Origin: Parasphingorhabdus marina DSM 22363
Lineage (GTDB): Bacteria; Pseudomonadota; Alphaproteobacteria; Sphingomonadales; Sphingomonadaceae
Assembly (NCBI RefSeq): GCF_900128895.1
Contig: NZ_FSQW01000001.1
Location: forward strand, 992,001-1,056,000
DNA length: 64,000 bases
Direction of reading: 5' to 3'
The number at the start of each line of letters is the position of its first letter. Position 1 is the stretch's first letter. Made by a program: the position numbers and the translations under genes. Below the pieces are notes generated by a model. That model was not told where the DNA came from. It worked only from the letters and a program-made list of their open reading frames with translations, and did not search any database. Below, in pieces: positions 63,527 to 64,000 of the stretch.

Positions 63527-63853
63527 TCAGTGGGTGGTGGTCGTGAGCTGCAATCCGACGGCACCGATCAGGATCAGCGCGATAAACAGAAATTGCAGAA
63601 AGGCGAGCCTTTCGTCGAAGAAAAACACGCCGATGACGGTAATGGCGACGATCCCGATTCCCGACCAGATCGCGTAAACGACGCCAACGGGCAGCACCTT
63701 CAGTGCCGGAGCCAGAACCCAGAAGCAGGCGGAATAGCAGGCGATCGACAGAACACCCCAGTGCCATTTGGCAAATCCGTCGGACAGTTTGAGCAATGTG
63801 GTGGCGACAATCTCGAGGGCGATTGCGATGGCCAGATACCCCCATCCGCTCAT
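63527..63853 (-). CDS. Small multidrug resistance (SMR/EmrE-type) transporter
   Basis: 108 residues with four membrane helices. The essential proton/substrate glutamate is Glu14 (AIALEIVATTLLKLS), and the family motif WSGIGIVAITVIGVFFFDE is present. EmrE-like SMR dimers export quaternary ammonium or cationic compounds; some members export guanidinium, so the substrate is unproven. Its ATG at 63853 lies 10 bp after the stop of the gene upstream, so it is the last gene of an operon entering the window from the right. Confidence 0.93.
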   Translation of the reverse strand: MSGWGYLAIAIALEIVATTLLKLSDGFAKWHWGVLSIACYSACFWVLAPALKVLPVGVVYAIWSGIGIVAITVIGVFFFDERLAFLQFLFIALILIGAVGLQLTTTTH

Positions 63854-63863
63854 GGCTCTGTCC

Positions 63864-64000
63864 TCAGTCTTTGGGGGTCAGTGCCGGGACGGCCTTCGCC
63901 GCATCTTCCGGATCTATGCCTGGTGGCGGGGCAGCGCTCAGCACATCATCGCCGCTGGCCAGCCGCGCGGCGCGCTGGATCGCCTCGCGGATGCGCGGAT
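63864..64000 (-). CDS. C-terminal fragment of an unidentified protein, cut by window edge
   Basis: The minus-strand frame ending at TGA (63866-63864) is open to the window end and encodes about 45 residues, PRIREAIQRAARLASGDD then an Ala/Pro-rich tail to PALTPKD. It runs into the SMR gene at operon spacing, which supports it as real. The family cannot be told from so short a piece. Confidence 0.6.
   Translation of the reverse strand, partial: PRIREAIQRAARLASGDDVLSAAPPPGIDPEDAAKAVPALTPKD

Noticed and set aside
1-64000. CRISPR arrays, insertion sequences, prophage genes, rRNA genes
   Set aside because: Reading through the whole window gave no regularly spaced repeats, no transposase or integrase, no phage structural genes and no rRNA sequence.

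Overview
The window reads as chromosomal DNA of an alphaproteobacterium of the order Sphingomonadales (Sphingopyxis / Sphingorhabdus / Parasphingorhabdus type). This rests on gene content: a PEPxxWA-CTERM protein, a CC_3452-type secreted protein, the NDUFA12-DUF2155-aat block, DUF815 and RecX of alphaproteobacterial type, a TonB siderophore receptor, carotenoid-related genes and moderately high GC. No species can be named from sequence reading alone. I see no insertion sequence, integrase, phage module, CRISPR array, rRNA operon or plasmid origin.

Layout. 1-12.7 kb: a DUF815 ATPase (cut by the window edge), a long acyl-CoA dehydrogenase, Sua5 (tRNA t6A synthesis), aquaporin Z, a two-gene RND efflux pump followed by msrA and galU, a small lipoprotein, a LysE exporter / M48 protease pair and a haem-binding lipoprotein. 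12.7-16.1 kb: a LysR regulator divergent from pirin-wrbA, then a PEP-CTERM protein flanked by two almost identical terminators. 16.1-47.6 kb: the transcription/translation cluster tRNA-Trp, secE-nusG, rplKA, rplJL, rpoBC. All are on the minus strand in the canonical order, but three blocks of unrelated genes on both strands split them. These blocks hold a DUF2975/HTH pair, a TetR-flanked carotenoid-oxygenase / SDR / desaturase neighbourhood, a GGDEF-EAL protein and PagL (between rplL and rpoB); GFA, DUF1330 and a DUF11 protein (between rplA and rplJ); and a TetR-PhyH-caspase unit plus a more AT-rich islet (between tRNA-Trp and secE).

47.9-64 kb: a PilZ protein, a cupin, a Rieske oxygenase, YdcH divergent from an OxyR-like regulator overlapping aat, DUF2155-NDUFA12, DUF192-cold shock protein, RecX, a lone fatty acyl-AMP ligase, a second GGDEF-EAL protein, a ParA ATPase, ArsC, a Fur-box-controlled TonB receptor, an SMR pump and a cut gene.

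Themes. (1) Cyclic-di-GMP: two GGDEF-EAL hybrids and one PilZ effector. (2) Redox and stress: MsrA, WrbA, pirin, an OxyR-like factor whose peroxidatic cysteine is replaced by histidine, and a four-cysteine MarR regulator. (3) Local regulation that can be read from DNA: four copies of the palindrome TATGC-N5-GCATA in the AT-rich islet (MarR candidate), a perfect 20-bp palindrome before PhyH-caspase (TetR candidate), ATAG-N7-CTAT before the OxyR-like gene, a Fur box before the TonB receptor, and paired palindromes before DUF2975/HTH. The best candidates for something undescribed are the MarR-palindrome islet, the TetR-PhyH-caspase unit with its catalytic plus pseudo-caspase domains, and the OxyR-like factor.
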